Notes: generated by a model from the sequence alone, not told the origin. A DNA stretch of 64,000 nucleotides from Amycolatopsis lurida (GCF_900105055.1 NZ_FNTA01000004.1:2821501-2885500), one strand, 5' to 3'; counted from the stretch's first letter, positions 1 through 8,730 are shown. Translations and numbers: made by a program.

Positions 1-2
1 GG

Positions 3-854
3 GTGCTCGCGAAGTTCATCGCCAGCGCGGACGTGATCTCCGGCGGCCGCGCGGCGGTGAACGTGGTCAGCGGCTGGTTCAAGGACGAATTCACGAACCT
101 CGGTGAACCGTGGCTGGAACACGACGAACGGTATCGTCGTTCGGAAGAGTTCATTCGCGTGTTGAAGGAACTCTGGACCAGTGATCACGCCGAATTCACC
201 GGTGATTTCTACCGGATCCACGATTTCGACATCAAACCCAAACCGGTCGGGCGGCCGCATCCGGAGATCTTCCAGGGCGGTAACTCCACCGCGGCGCGGA
301 AGCTCGCGGGCCGGGTCTCCGACTGGTACTTCAGCAACGGCAAGGACTTCGACGGGTTCAGCGAGCAGGTCGCGGAGGTCCGCGGCTACGCGGCCGAGAA
401 CGACCACGCCGTCCGCTTCGGGCTCAACGGTTTCGTGATCGCGCGGGAAACCGAGAGCGAGGCGAAGGCCGTGCTGCGGGAGATCGTCGAGAAGGCGAAC
501 ACCGAGGCTGTCGAAGGCTTCCGCAACGCCGTCAAGCAGGCGGGAAGCTCCACTTCGGACAAGAAGGGGATGTGGGCCGACTCGGAGTTCAAGGATCTGG
601 TGCAGTACAACGACGGCTTCCGCACCGGGCTGATCGGCACGCCGGAGCAGATCGCGGACCGGGCCATCGAGTACAAGAAGCGCGGGGCGAACTTGCTGCT
701 GCTCGGTTTCCTTCACTACCTGGAGGACGTCGAGTACTTCGGGAAGCACGTGCTTCCGGTGATCCGGCAGAAGGAGGCGGACCTGGAACGCGGCGCCGCC
801 ACCCCCGAACCCCTGCCGGTGGCGGCGGGGAGCCTGCCTGAAAAGTTCGCCTAA
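3..854 (+). CDS. sfnG: Dimethylsulfone monooxygenase-like LLM flavoprotein (5' end cut by window)
   Basis: Flavin-dependent monooxygenase of the luciferase-like (SsuD/SfnG) family. SfnG enzymes use FMNH2 from a partner reductase to oxidise dimethylsulfone to methanesulfinate in sulfur scavenging. The visible 283 residues open with the SADxISGGRxAxNVVxGWFKDEF and GEPWLEHDERYRRSEEF blocks I associate with SfnG, followed by the KPKPVGRPHPEIFQGG segment of the barrel. Family members run about 360-380 residues, so roughly 90 N-terminal residues lie before base 1; the GTG at base 3 is internal. It ends in TAA and is followed by a large hairpin facing the convergent glycosyltransferase gene. SsuD-like alkanesulfonate monooxygenase is the alternative; no sulfur genes are visible to decide. 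Confidence 0.75.
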   Translation: MLAKFIASADVISGGRAAVNVVSGWFKDEFTNLGEPWLEHDERYRRSEEFIRVLKELWTSDHAEFTGDFYRIHDFDIKPKPVGRPHPEIFQGGNSTAARKLAGRVSDWYFSNGKDFDGFSEQVAEVRGYAAENDHAVRFGLNGFVIARETESEAKAVLREIVEKANTEAVEGFRNAVKQAGSSTSDKKGMWADSEFKDLVQYNDGFRTGLIGTPEQIADRAIEYKKRGANLLLLGFLHYLEDVEYFGKHVLPVIRQKEADLERGAATPEPLPVAAGSLPEKFA

Positions 855-857
855 ACG

Positions 858-908
858 CCGTGAAGGCCTCCTTCCCTACCCTCAAGGTAGTGAAGGAGGC
901 CTTCACGG
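858..908. terminator. Bidirectional hairpin, repeat family A copy 1
   Basis: Two perfect 17-base arms (858-874 and 892-908, core GTGAAGGCCTCCTTC) flank a loop that itself holds a CTACC/GGTAG stem. It lies between the convergent sfnG-like gene and the glycosyltransferase gene, so it most likely ends both transcripts. There is no U-tract, as is usual in GC-rich actinobacteria. Confidence 0.7.
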
Positions 909-919
909 AAAGTCGGCGG

Positions 920-2656
920 TTAAGGCAGGTAGACGGTCTGGCCGGAGTGCATGGTCGGGCCGCAGTCCTTGAGCGGGCCACCGAAGCGCGCCTTCTCGAC
1001 TTCCGGCATGGTCTTCGCGGCGTAGTCCTGGACGGCCTTCAGCTTCTCCGGGCTGGTGATGGCGTCCTTGCGCACGAAGTCCCCGTTCCGCGGTCCGCTG
1101 CCCGGGTACACGAAGATCGGCTCGTAATCGCGGTCGATCCGGGGGTCGACGGTGATGCCGTTGCCCGCGGCCCACGGACCCCACGAGTGGATGAAGGTCG
1201 GCTTGACCTTTTCGAACACATAATCGCGCAGCCCCGGCAGGTCGCCGTTCTTGAGGAAGTCCGCGACGTCCGCCTCTACCAGCCCGGCCATGTCGACCAG
1301 GTGCAGGCGGCTGGTCATCGACGAGCCGCCGAGGTCGGGCAGCAGCAGCGACGCCTGCTGGAGGCCGAGGATGTCGGCCATGGTGTTGAAGCCGCGGCCG
1401 AAGCGGTCGGCGATGAGGCACGCGGGCACGGTCGGGACCTCTTGGAACTTCTTCGACGCCGAGGCGAAGCCCATCCCGGACGGGATCGCGGCCGCGACCA
1501 GCACGAGCACCACGACGGTCCGGAGCACGGCACGCGACCGGCGCAGCAGTTCACCGGCGGCCAGCGTTCCAGCCAGCACGGAGAGGATCCAGATCGGGGT
1601 CGCGAACCGGTGCTGCCCCATCCAGTCCGGGACCATCACGCCGTACGCGATGATGCCCAGCGCCAGCGGCACCAGCAACGCGATCAGGGCGCGCCGCCAT
1701 TCCGCCCGGACGAGTGCGTAACCGATGGTCAGCGCGAGCAGGATCGTCCCGGCGATACCGGCGTAGCCGACCAGCTCGAACGGCTGCTTCAGCGCCGAAA
1801 GCCCGGGCAGGCCCTGCCCCTTCGCGATGGACGGGTTCGCCAGAAGCCTGCCGAACTCCGCGATCCGCCAGGCGAGGTACGCCCCGAACGGGATCGCGAA
1901 CGCGACCACCGACACCACGACCAGTTTGACGCTCTGCCCCAGGAGCGGCTTCCGCAGCTGGAACAGGACGACGAGCGGGTACGCGCCGCCGTAGATCAGG
2001 CCTTCGGGGCGGGTCAGCGCGGCGAACGCGACCAGCACCCCGGACCAGACGGCGACCTTCGCGGTCAGCACGGTGTCCTTGCGCACGGCCACGAACAGCA
2101 GGGCGGCGAGCCAGGCGACGGCCATCCCGAACAAGGAGTTCTCCAGGCCGGAGATCGTCCAGATGACGAACGACGGGATCGCGGCCAGGGTCAGCCCGAC
2201 GACCAGCGTCGCCAGCCAGGCGAAGCGCGCGAAGATCTGCTTCGCCATGATGTGGCACGCGGCCAGCGTCCCGGCGGTGAACAAAAGCCCCAGCAGCTTC
2301 GGGAACAGGACGTAGTCGGGAACGCCGAACAGCATGCCGCTGTCGAAGACGCCGACGAGTTTGCCGAGTACCAGCGCCACCAGCCACGTCGAGTTCGACC
2401 AGCCCTCGACCGATGGCTGCCCCTGCTGCAGCACCGGCCCGAGCCCGTCGGCGAAGCTACGCGCGTAGGAGAAGGTGATGGCCGCGTCGTCGACGATCCA
2501 GTGGCCGTAGAGAGTGGCGTGCCAGGCGACGGCCGCGACCCCGGCGAGCACCGCCAGGTACGGCGCGACACGGGCGGCCAGGCCACGACGGGCCGGCGTC
2601 TCCGCCGGGTCGGGCACGTCTTGTTCGGAAGCTTCGCTCAGTGCGCTCGCCGTCAT
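920..2656 (-). CDS. GT-C fold membrane glycosyltransferase, AftB-related
   Basis: Polytopic membrane protein of about 578 residues with repeated hydrophobic segments in the first 400 residues and a soluble extracytoplasmic C-terminal domain. The first loop carries the paired acidic motif WIVDDAAITFSYAR followed by VEGWSNSTW, the signature of GT-C glycosyltransferases that use a decaprenyl-phosphate sugar. Layout and length resemble mycobacterial AftB (about 627 residues), an arabinofuranosyltransferase of cell-wall arabinan; the exact sugar and acceptor are inference. I chose the ATG at 2656. A GTG at 2758 would add 34 polar residues but lies only 9 bases from the preceding gene. It is the last gene of the minus-strand run starting at the Nif3-like gene. 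Confidence 0.7.
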   Translation of the reverse strand: MTASALSEASEQDVPDPAETPARRGLAARVAPYLAVLAGVAAVAWHATLYGHWIVDDAAITFSYARSFADGLGPVLQQGQPSVEGWSNSTWLVALVLGKLVGVFDSGMLFGVPDYVLFPKLLGLLFTAGTLAACHIMAKQIFARFAWLATLVVGLTLAAIPSFVIWTISGLENSLFGMAVAWLAALLFVAVRKDTVLTAKVAVWSGVLVAFAALTRPEGLIYGGAYPLVVLFQLRKPLLGQSVKLVVVSVVAFAIPFGAYLAWRIAEFGRLLANPSIAKGQGLPGLSALKQPFELVGYAGIAGTILLALTIGYALVRAEWRRALIALLVPLALGIIAYGVMVPDWMGQHRFATPIWILSVLAGTLAAGELLRRSRAVLRTVVVLVLVAAAIPSGMGFASASKKFQEVPTVPACLIADRFGRGFNTMADILGLQQASLLLPDLGGSSMTSRLHLVDMAGLVEADVADFLKNGDLPGLRDYVFEKVKPTFIHSWGPWAAGNGITVDPRIDRDYEPIFVYPGSGPRNGDFVRKDAITSPEKLKAVQDYAAKTMPEVEKARFGGPLKDCGPTMHSGQTVYLP

Positions 2657-2767
2657 GTCCCCGTCTTTGCCTTTTCGCTCACGTGCCGTCGCCGAAACTG
2701 TAGCCAATACCCCATCGGCCACCCGCGACACGTCATATCCAGGCGTGATCCGCGCCACATCTCCCGG

Positions 2768-3877
2768 CTAGGACAGGTGCGAGATGTCGTTCACCAGCCG
2801 CACCGACGCGTTGCCGTCCGGATAGAACTCGACGATCGACAGCGAGGCCAGGTCCAGATGCAGACGGAACAACAGCGACGGCCCGGCGTCCAGGCCCATC
2901 CGCAGCAGCGCCTTGATCGGCGTGACATGGCTGACCAGCACGAGTGTGCGGCCGCCGTACTTCGCGATCAGTTCGTCGCGGGTCTTGCGGACCCGGCGGT
3001 GGACACCGTCGAAGCTTTCGCCGCCCGGCGCCGCTATCGAGGTGTCGGAAAGCCAGCTGGTCTGGAATTCGGGGTCGCGCTCCATCGCCTCGGTGAAGGT
3101 GAGGCCTTCCCAGTCGCCGAAATCGGTCTCGATCAGCCCAGGGTGGGTCTCGACCCGGCCGCCGAGCGCGTCCGCGATCGCCTGCGCGGTCTGCTGGGTG
3201 CGGATCAGCGGCGAGGCGATGATCGGCGCGGCCTCGCCGTCGACGATCAGGCCCTCCATCGCACCGAGGCGTTTCGCGGCGGCGGCCGCCTGCTGTTTGC
3301 CGTGCTCGGTGAGGGGCACGTCGCCGCGGCCGGAGTAGCGTTTCTCGACCGACATCGCCGTCTGGCCGTGCCGCACGAGGAGCAGCTTGGTCGGTGTCCC
3401 GGTCGCGCCGGTCCAGCCGACGGGGCTGACCCTGTCCTGCTTCACGGTCTTCTTCGGCGCTTCCGCCTGCTTGCCGGCGTCCATCGCTTCGTTCGCGAGC
3501 CCGTCCGCGTGGGAGTTCTCCGCGCGCGGGATCCACTCGTAGCGCACTCGCGAGAACCGCGCCGCCAGCTCCTTGGCCTCGGCGTTCAGCGGCTGCATCG
3601 ACGGGTGCTTGACCTTCCAGCGCCCGGACATCTGCTCCACCACGAGCTTCGAGTCCATCCGGACGTCCACTGTGGACGCGCCGAGCTCGGCGGCCGCGGC
3701 GAGCCCGGCGATCAGGCCGGAGTACTCGGCGACGTTGTTGGTCGCGATGCCGACGTACGCCTTGCGCTCGGCGAGCACCTCGCCGGTGGCCGCGTCCTTG
3801 ACGACCGCGCCGTAGCCGGCGGGGCCGGGGTTGCCCCGCGAACCGCCGTCGGCCTCGACGAGCACGTGCTCGGTCAC
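2768..3877 (-). CDS. Bifunctional RNase H / histidine phosphatase (CobC-like)
   Basis: Two-domain protein of 369 residues. Residues 1-140 are an RNase H fold (VLVEADGGSRGNPGPAGYGA, NNVAEY, MDSKLVVEQM, and a final Asp in HADGLANEAMD giving the D-E-D-D metal site). Residues 170-369 are a histidine phosphatase with LLLVRHGQT and a distal LVLVSHVTP histidine. Rv2228c of M. tuberculosis has this fusion; its phosphatase half has alpha-ribazole phosphatase activity, so a role in RNA-DNA hybrid removal plus cobalamin nucleotide-loop assembly is expected from the family. The GTG at 3877 is chosen because it overlaps the upstream stop as GTGA and because it places the RNase H strand at the N-terminus. 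Confidence 0.88.
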   Translation of the reverse strand: MTEHVLVEADGGSRGNPGPAGYGAVVKDAATGEVLAERKAYVGIATNNVAEYSGLIAGLAAAAELGASTVDVRMDSKLVVEQMSGRWKVKHPSMQPLNAEAKELAARFSRVRYEWIPRAENSHADGLANEAMDAGKQAEAPKKTVKQDRVSPVGWTGATGTPTKLLLVRHGQTAMSVEKRYSGRGDVPLTEHGKQQAAAAAKRLGAMEGLIVDGEAAPIIASPLIRTQQTAQAIADALGGRVETHPGLIETDFGDWEGLTFTEAMERDPEFQTSWLSDTSIAAPGGESFDGVHRRVRKTRDELIAKYGGRTLVLVSHVTPIKALLRMGLDAGPSLLFRLHLDLASLSIVEFYPDGNASVRLVNDISHLS

Positions 3878-4611
3878 AGGCCGGACTCCAGTGTGCGCAC
3901 AAGGATGGCGCCACAGTTCTCGCACTGGATGACGTTGTCCTCGGGCGCGGCCTTGATCTCGGCGATCTCGCGGCGGTCGATGTCGAGCTGGCAGGCGCCG
4001 CAGCGGCGGGCCCTCAGCAGCGCCGCGCCGATGCCCTTCTGCGCCCGGACCCGCTCGTAGAGCTTCATCAGGTCTTCCGGGAACCGCGGCAGGAGCTTGG
4101 CGCGGTCTTCGTCGCGGCGCGCCTTCGTGGTGTCGAGGTCGGTGAAATGCTCGTCGCGCCGTCGGACGGCTTCGGCGACCTCGTTCTCGGCCTTCGCGAC
4201 CTCGGCGCTGGTGCGCTGGGCGTCGAGCTCGAGCGCCTCGCGGCGCTCCATCAGTTCGAGCAGGTCGTCCTCGAGGGCGGACTGACGCCGGTTGAGGCTG
4301 TTCAGCTCGTGCTCGATGTCGGTCATCTGCTTCGCCGCGACGGAACCGGATTCGAGGAGCTTGCGGTCGCGGTCGCCGCGGGCGCGCACCGACTCGATCT
4401 CCTTCTCCTGGCGCGCGATCTCGCGGTCGAGGTCGGACGCCGCGGTCTGGACCGAGACCAGCGCGTCACGTCGTTCGCGCACCGTCTTCTCGCCCGCGTC
4501 GATCTCGGCGATCTCCGGCAGGGTGCGGCGGCGGTGGGCGGTACGCGAGAGTTCCGCGTCCACCTTCGCGAGTTCGAGCAGCTGGCGCTGGACGGCGGGG
4601 TCGGCCTTCAC
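3874..4611 (-). CDS. Coiled-coil zinc-ribbon protein (Rv2229c-like)
   Basis: A 245-residue protein. Residues 1-170 form a long charged coiled coil, and the C-terminus has a C4 zinc ribbon, CGAC about 25 residues before CENCGAILVR. The family is universal in actinobacteria and often sits between Nif3-like and RNase H/phosphatase genes, as here; its biochemical role is not established. The GTG at 4611 is preceded by AAGGAG at ideal distance, which rules out the much longer upstream reading frame. It begins 16 bases after the Nif3-like stop and overlaps the next gene by GTGA, so the three are co-translated. Confidence 0.88.
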   Translation of the reverse strand: MKADPAVQRQLLELAKVDAELSRTAHRRRTLPEIAEIDAGEKTVRERRDALVSVQTAASDLDREIARQEKEIESVRARGDRDRKLLESGSVAAKQMTDIEHELNSLNRRQSALEDDLLELMERREALELDAQRTSAEVAKAENEVAEAVRRRDEHFTDLDTTKARRDEDRAKLLPRFPEDLMKLYERVRAQKGIGAALLRARRCGACQLDIDRREIAEIKAAPEDNVIQCENCGAILVRTLESGL

Positions 4612-4627
4612 GGTGCTCCTTGAATTG

Positions 4628-5449
4628 TCAGTGCTCGGTTCGGGTGGCCCGTAGCGTCCACGGGTCGGTGCACCTCGTGGAGACGTGAACGTCGACGTTA
4701 CCCGCAAACGCGGCGCGGACGACGGCCGAGGCTTGCTCGCACCACGGCCATTCGCTCGCCCAGTGTGTGACGCCGACCAGGGCGGGGACTTCGCTGATCT
4801 CGGCGAGATGCTCGCCGGCGGGATGATGCCGGAGATCGGCGGTGACGTACGCGTCGACACCGGCGGCGGTGGCCCGCTTGAGATAGCTGTCGCCGGAACC
4901 CCCGGAGACGGCGACGCGGCTGATCGGGCGGTCCGGGTCGCCGGCGCCGTAGACGCCCGGCTCGGTGCGCGGCAAGGCGTTCGCGACGCGTTCGACGAAG
5001 GCGGAAAACGGTTCGGGCTCGGGTAGCTCGCCGATGCGCCCGATACCGGTGACGCCGTCTTCGCGGGGGTCGAGCGGGCCGAGGACGGTCAGGCCGATGG
5101 CGTCGGCGAGCGCGTCGGAAACGCCGGGCGACGCGGAATCGGCGTTGGTGTGCGCGCAGTAGAGCGCCACGCCCGCACGGATCAGGCGGTGCACGAGGCG
5201 CCCCTTGGTGCTGTCGGCCGGGACGCCGTGGACGCCGCGCAGCAGCAGCGGATGATGCGCGACGATCAGCTGCGCGCCGCCGTCGATCGCCTCGTCGACG
5301 GTCTCCTCGACCGGGTCGACGCAGAACAGGACCTTGTCCACCTTCTCGGCCGGGTCGCCGCAGACGAGCCCGACGGCATCCCACGATTCGGCGAGTTCGG
5401 GCGGGTACGCCTGTTCCAAGGCGGCGATGACTTCGGCTAGCGCGGGCAC
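4628..5449 (-). CDS. Nif3-like dinuclear metal-centre protein (DUF34)
   Basis: A 273-residue member of the Nif3/YbgI/YqfO family, hexameric toroid proteins that bind two metal ions. Metal-ligand signatures are visible: [12 protein letters not shown] (paired His), the AHTNAD segment and the C-terminal GVTHWASEW. The enzymatic role of the family is unsettled; GTP cyclohydrolase 1 type 2 is an old annotation only. The frame is open well upstream, but GTG 5449 gives a start matching the family ([16 protein letters not shown]). It is divergent from the secreted chorismate mutase with only 31 bases between the starts. Confidence 0.87.
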   Translation of the reverse strand: MPALAEVIAALEQAYPPELAESWDAVGLVCGDPAEKVDKVLFCVDPVEETVDEAIDGGAQLIVAHHPLLLRGVHGVPADSTKGRLVHRLIRAGVALYCAHTNADSASPGVSDALADAIGLTVLGPLDPREDGVTGIGRIGELPEPEPFSAFVERVANALPRTEPGVYGAGDPDRPISRVAVSGGSGDSYLKRATAAGVDAYVTADLRHHPAGEHLAEISEVPALVGVTHWASEWPWCEQASAVVRAAFAGNVDVHVSTRCTDPWTLRATRTEH

Positions 5450-5480
5450 CCGGGGATTTTCGCATGTAGCGTTTCCTGGC

Positions 5481-6038
5481 ATGCGACTTCGGGTGCTCTG
5501 TGCCGCTTCGCTGCTTCTCCTGGTGCTACCGGCGCCGCCTGCGTCGGCGTCTTCGGGGCTCTGGCAGCTGACCGACCTGGCCGCGCAGCGCGTGCAGATC
5601 GCCGACAAGGTCGCGGCCGCGAAGTTCGGCACGCCGTCGCCCATCAACGACCCGGTGCGCGAACAGCAGATCCTCGACTCGGTGGCCGCGAAGGCGCCTG
5701 GTCTCGGTCTCGACGCGGCCGAGGTGGTGCGGTTCTTCCGCGACCAGATCGAGGCGAACAAGGTCGTGCAACGCGGCCTGTACGCGCGGTGGACCGAACA
5801 CCCCGGCACGCGGCCGCCCGGACGGCCCGATCTGGGGACCGAGGTGCGGCCGGTGATCGACCGGCTCAACGCGGGCCTGCTCTCCGAACTCGCGGAGACG
5901 CGGGACGCGCGGGCGCGGCGGTCGTGCGACGCGCGGCTCGCGGTCACGGTGCGGCTGACCGACGCGCGGCGGGAGCTCGACCGGCTGCACTCGGGCGCGC
6001 TCGCGGCGTCCGTGCGGTCTACCTGCGTGCGACCCTGA
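5481..6038 (+). CDS. aroQ: Secreted chorismate mutase, AroQ-gamma type
   Basis: A 185-residue exported chorismate mutase, which converts chorismate to prephenate outside the cytoplasm. Residues 1-23 are a Sec signal peptide ([19 protein letters not shown], cleavage near ASA). The mature part is all-helical with the [13 protein letters not shown] and [23 protein letters not shown] helices of the *MtCM subclass. Two cysteines, in RRSCDAR and near the end in STCVRP, match the disulfide known in Rv1885c. The ATG at 5481 is chosen because it begins the signal peptide. The stop codon lies inside a family B repeat. Confidence 0.87.
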   Translation: MRLRVLCAASLLLLVLPAPPASASSGLWQLTDLAAQRVQIADKVAAAKFGTPSPINDPVREQQILDSVAAKAPGLGLDAAEVVRFFRDQIEANKVVQRGLYARWTEHPGTRPPGRPDLGTEVRPVIDRLNAGLLSELAETRDARARRSCDARLAVTVRLTDARRELDRLHSGALAASVRSTCVRP

Positions 6039-6075
6039 CCTGCGGAAAGGGAGCAAGGGACCTTTGCTATCGCCC
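6035..6075 (+). repeat. Repeat family B copy 1
   Basis: About 41 bases containing CTGACCTGCG, then AGGGAGCAAGGGACCTTTG, then CTATCGCCC. The centre AGCAAGGGACCTTTGCT folds on itself with one G-T pair. The TGA of the chorismate mutase gene is its third to sixth bases. Seven copies of this element occur in the window. Confidence 0.75.
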
Positions 6076-6089
6076 GGACCGCGCCGCGT

Positions 6090-6142
6090 GTTGCGAAAGC
6101 CACTTTCGCAACCTTCACCGTTGCGAAAGTGGCTTTCGCAAC
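6090..6142. repeat. Nested palindrome (family C), likely terminator
   Basis: Two 23-base arms (6090-6112 and 6120-6142) are exact reverse complements separated by 7 bases. Each arm is itself a palindrome, GTTGCGAAAG facing CTTTCGCAAC across three bases. The element can form either one long stem or two separate hairpins. It is flanked by directly repeated family B copies. Confidence 0.75.
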
Positions 6143-6167
6143 ATCCTGGGATGTGCCGCCCGGGTCG

Positions 6168-6210
6168 CTGACCTGCGAAAAGGGAGCAAGGGACCTTTGC
6201 TACCGCCCCC
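6168..6210 (+). repeat. Repeat family B copy 2
   Basis: Nearly identical to the copy at 6035-6075 and in the same orientation (CTGACCTGCGAAAA, AGCAAGGGACCTTTGCT, ACCGCC). It ends four bases before the stop of the convergent small gene at 6214. Confidence 0.75.
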
Positions 6211-6213
6211 GGC

Positions 6214-6534
6214 TCAGTCCAGCGCCTTCGCGTCCTTGTTGATCGCCCAGCGGCCGGCCGCGCGCACGACGCGACCGGTCCACAACATCGCCCGGTAGGC
6301 CTTCGTCGCTTGATCGGGCACATCGGGCCGGACGACCTCGTACGGCGCGACGGACGCGCTCGACCGGAGATGCAACGGCATCCTGGTCATCGCCTCTTTC
6401 GGCGATCTCGCCTGGACGAAGTGGTGCTCCGACAGGATCCGCCCGACCTCGTAGGGGTGCGGATGCTTGACGGTGATGCGATACCAGCGAAGCCCGGTTG
6501 CCGGGGACTCGACGCTGGGTGTTGGTGCGCTCAT
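6214..6534 (-). CDS. Hypothetical protein, 106 residues
   Basis: Small soluble protein that I do not recognise. It begins MSAPTPSVESP, has a central basic segment (YRITVKHPHPYEVGRILSEH) resembling a short alpha-beta domain, and ends RWAINKDAKALD; there is no signal peptide or membrane span. Support for a real gene is the clean ATG start, the actinobacterial codon pattern and its clean fit between a repeat cluster and the divergent phosphatase gene. It sits between chorismate mutase and the tyrosine phosphatase. Confidence 0.6.
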   Translation of the reverse strand: MSAPTPSVESPATGLRWYRITVKHPHPYEVGRILSEHHFVQARSPKEAMTRMPLHLRSSASVAPYEVVRPDVPDQATKAYRAMLWTGRVVRAAGRWAINKDAKALD

Positions 6535-6664
6535 ACGCGACCTTCCTGCGTGTTTCTCTCCAGGAGGTCTACTCCCGCTTCGTCCCGGCTTTCCACCTTC
6601 GCGCGCCCGGTAGCCGTTCGGAGCCGGTGAGCGGTCGATCTCCGGCGGCCATCACACTGATCAG

Positions 6665-7126
6665 GTGCTGCACATCGTCTTCGTCTGTTCCGGCAACATC
6701 TGCCGCTCCCCGATGGCCGAGCTCGTCTTCCGAGCGAAGGCCGAGGAGGCGGGGCTCGATCACCTCGTTCAGGTGTCCAGCGCCGGAACCGGCGGCTGGC
6801 ACGTCGGTGAGGCCGCCGACAAGCGGGCCCGCGCGAAGCTGGCCGAACACGGTTACCCGACCGGCCACGTCGCGGCCGAGGTCGACCGCGGGCATCTGGC
6901 CGCCGACCTGCTGCTCGCGGCGGACGAGAGTCACCTGTCGTTCCTTCGGCGCAAGGTGTCGGACCCGGCGAAGGTCCGGCTGCTGCGCGCGTTCGATCCG
7001 TCCGCGCCCGAAGGCGCCGAGGTTCCGGACCCGTACTACGGCGAGGACGACGGATTCGAGGACGTCCTCGGCATGATCGAGCGGGCCGTTCCCGGACTGC
7101 TCGACTGGGTGCGCGCACACGCCTGA
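6665..7126 (+). CDS. ptpA: Low molecular weight protein-tyrosine phosphatase
   Basis: A 153-residue phosphatase with the P-loop VFVCSGNICRSPMAE at the N-terminus (nucleophile Cys8, Arg14, Ser15) and the DPYYGED general-acid motif near Asp122. It hydrolyses phosphotyrosine through a cysteinyl-phosphate intermediate. Mycobacterial PtpA (Rv2234) is the closest known relative by position, next to SURF1 and CobD. The GTG at 6665 is used because it places the P-loop at the usual distance from the N-terminus; no strong ribosome site is visible. The HAD-type tyrosine kinase gene ptkA that precedes ptpA in mycobacteria is absent. Confidence 0.9.
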   Translation: MLHIVFVCSGNICRSPMAELVFRAKAEEAGLDHLVQVSSAGTGGWHVGEAADKRARAKLAEHGYPTGHVAAEVDRGHLAADLLLAADESHLSFLRRKVSDPAKVRLLRAFDPSAPEGAEVPDPYYGEDDGFEDVLGMIERAVPGLLDWVRAHA

Positions 7127-7149
7127 GGCCGACCGCTTACCGTGGTGGG

Positions 7150-7971
7150 GTGCGGTTGAAGTTCCTGCTGAAGCCCGGGTGGCTGGCGTTGACGTTGGTG
7201 GTGTTCACCTTCGCCATCACTTGCTTCACCCTGCTGGCGCCGTGGCAGTTCTCCCGCAACACCGAGCGCGAGCATCAGAACGCGGCGCTGCGGGAGTCGT
7301 TCTCGGGGCAGCCGCGGTCGCTGGACCAGCTGCTTCCCCACGGAGCCGCCCCTGATCAGCGCACCGAATGGCACTTGGTCGCGATGAAGGGGACGTACCT
7401 GCCCGAAGGCGAGGTCATTGCCCGTCTGCGCTCCGTACAGGGCGAAGCGGCCTTCGAGGTCCTGACTCCGTTCCGAACCGTCGAGGGCACGGTCGTACTG
7501 GTGGACCGCGGGTACGTCCGGCTCGACGACAAGTCGCGCGCGCTCCCCTTCGACCCGCCGCCCGCCGGAACGGTGGACATCGTCACGCGGGCCCGTCACG
7601 ACGAGAAGGACGGGAAGAACCGCGACGCCTTCGCCGACGAGTCGACCGGCGGGAAGCTGCAGAGCTACGTCGTCGATTCCCAGGTCGTCGCGCGGGCCGC
7701 GAAGCTGGACATCCGTCCGGGCTACTTCCAGCTCGACGTGAACCAGCCCGGCGTGCTGGGCGCGCTGCCGCTGCCGCAGACCGACGCCGGGCCGTTCTTC
7801 TCCTACGCGCTCCAGTGGATCGCGTTCGGGGCGATGGCGCTGATGGGCTGGCTGTACTTCACCGTCCGCGAGCTGAAGCCGGGCGGCGTGCTGGCCACTG
7901 AGCGGCCGCAGCGCCGCAAGAGTGTCGCCGAGATGCTGGCCGAGGACGAACGCTCCGAAGTGGCTACCTGA
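7150..7971 (+). CDS. SURF1 family cytochrome oxidase assembly protein
   Basis: A 273-residue membrane protein with an N-terminal span (about residues 12-32, followed by LLAPWQFSRN, the conserved WQ(F/L)xR motif) and a second span near residues 218-238 (FFSYALQWIAFGAMALMGW). The large outside domain carries VLVDRGYV, typical of SURF1, which helps insert haem a into subunit I of aa3 oxidase. The start is GTG at 7150, preceded by GGTGGGG. It follows ptpA by 23 bases and is probably co-transcribed. Confidence 0.88.
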   Translation: MRLKFLLKPGWLALTLVVFTFAITCFTLLAPWQFSRNTEREHQNAALRESFSGQPRSLDQLLPHGAAPDQRTEWHLVAMKGTYLPEGEVIARLRSVQGEAAFEVLTPFRTVEGTVVLVDRGYVRLDDKSRALPFDPPPAGTVDIVTRARHDEKDGKNRDAFADESTGGKLQSYVVDSQVVARAAKLDIRPGYFQLDVNQPGVLGALPLPQTDAGPFFSYALQWIAFGAMALMGWLYFTVRELKPGGVLATERPQRRKSVAEMLAEDERSEVAT

Positions 7972-8025
7972 TCTGACGCGAAAATGGCCCTTTTATAGGT
8001 CCATTCCGCGTGTTCCCCTTCGATC

Positions 8026-8646
8026 ATGCTGATTCACCCGTGGGACGCCGCCCACGACGACGCCGAATGGCAGGCCTGGCTCTCCGAACACGACTTCGGC
8101 CAGTTGATCGCCGGGGGCGCGGGCCGTGACCTGCCGATCGTCAACCCCGTGCACTTCGTCTACGACGGCGACCGAACGGTCCTGCTGCACCTCGCGCGCC
8201 CCAACCCGGTCTGGCCGTTGCTGGAGGAACACCCGCGCGCGCTGCTCTCGGTGATCGACGACCACACCTACATCCGCTCCGGCTGGAACACCCCGGCCGA
8301 CCCGCCGCACGGGGTCCCGACGTCGTATTACGCGTCCGTCCAGCTCGAATGCGACGTCCGGCTCATCGACGACGCCGCGGAGAAGGCAGCGCTGCTCGAC
8401 CGGCAGCTCGCGCACTTCGAACCCGGTTCGGGCCGGTTGGGGGTGAGCGCCACCGAGGCGCCGGACAAGCGGGTCCTGCCCGGCATCCGCGGCGTCGAGC
8501 TGACCGTCACCGGGGTGCGGGCGAAGTTCAAGTTCGGCGGGAACAAGCAGCCCGCCGACCGAGCACGGATCGACGCGGAGCTCGCGCGGCGCGACGGTCC
8601 GATGGACGCACGGGCGCGGGCGCAGCTGGCGCGGCGGGAGCGGTAG
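8026..8646 (+). CDS. FMN-binding PaiB-like protein
   Basis: A 206-residue split-barrel flavoprotein of the PaiB/FMN-binding family. Diagnostic parts are IVNPVHFVYDG, HLARPNPVW, the PTSYYASVQLECDV strand and the C-terminal KFKFGGNKQP. Bacillus PaiB is described as a negative regulator of sporulation and protease genes. In actinobacteria the family is more probably an FMN-dependent enzyme, and the substrate is unknown. Its TAG stop is formed inside a family B repeat. A 54-base gap separates it from surf1, so it may have its own promoter. Confidence 0.8.
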   Translation: MLIHPWDAAHDDAEWQAWLSEHDFGQLIAGGAGRDLPIVNPVHFVYDGDRTVLLHLARPNPVWPLLEEHPRALLSVIDDHTYIRSGWNTPADPPHGVPTSYYASVQLECDVRLIDDAAEKAALLDRQLAHFEPGSGRLGVSATEAPDKRVLPGIRGVELTVTGVRAKFKFGGNKQPADRARIDAELARRDGPMDARARAQLARRER

Positions 8647-8678
8647 CAAAGGTCCCCCGCTCTCTTCCCGCAGGTCAG
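8641..8678 (-). repeat. Repeat family B copy 3
   Basis: Family B element in reverse orientation: CGGTAGCAAAGGTCCC through TTCCCGCAGGTCAG. The TAG at 8644-8646 is the stop codon of the PaiB-like gene. Confidence 0.7.
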
Positions 8679-8686
8679 CGGGCCAC

Positions 8687-8716
8687 GCGGTAGCAAAGGT
8701 CCCTTGCTCCCCCGCC
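8687..8716 (-). repeat. Repeat family B copy 4
   Basis: Second reverse-oriented copy with the most symmetrical core of the family, AGCAAAGGTCCCTTGCT. It lies between convergent paiB-like and cobD genes and can act as a terminator for both. Confidence 0.7.
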
Positions 8717-8730
8717 GCCGAAACCTCGGA

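Noticed and set aside
2657..2758. N-terminal extension of the GT-C glycosyltransferase to GTG 2758
   Set aside because: The extra 34 residues are polar with no family counterpart that I recall and the ribosome site would be only two bases from the start; not excluded.
860..4060. A 1066-codon plus-strand open frame, antisense to four genes
   Set aside because: It is highly Arg/Pro/His-rich with no domain and lies opposite well-supported genes. Long antisense frames are expected at this GC content.
6035..6210. B-C-B arrangement as an insertion sequence
   Set aside because: There is no transposase, no target duplication that I can see, and only 176 bases.
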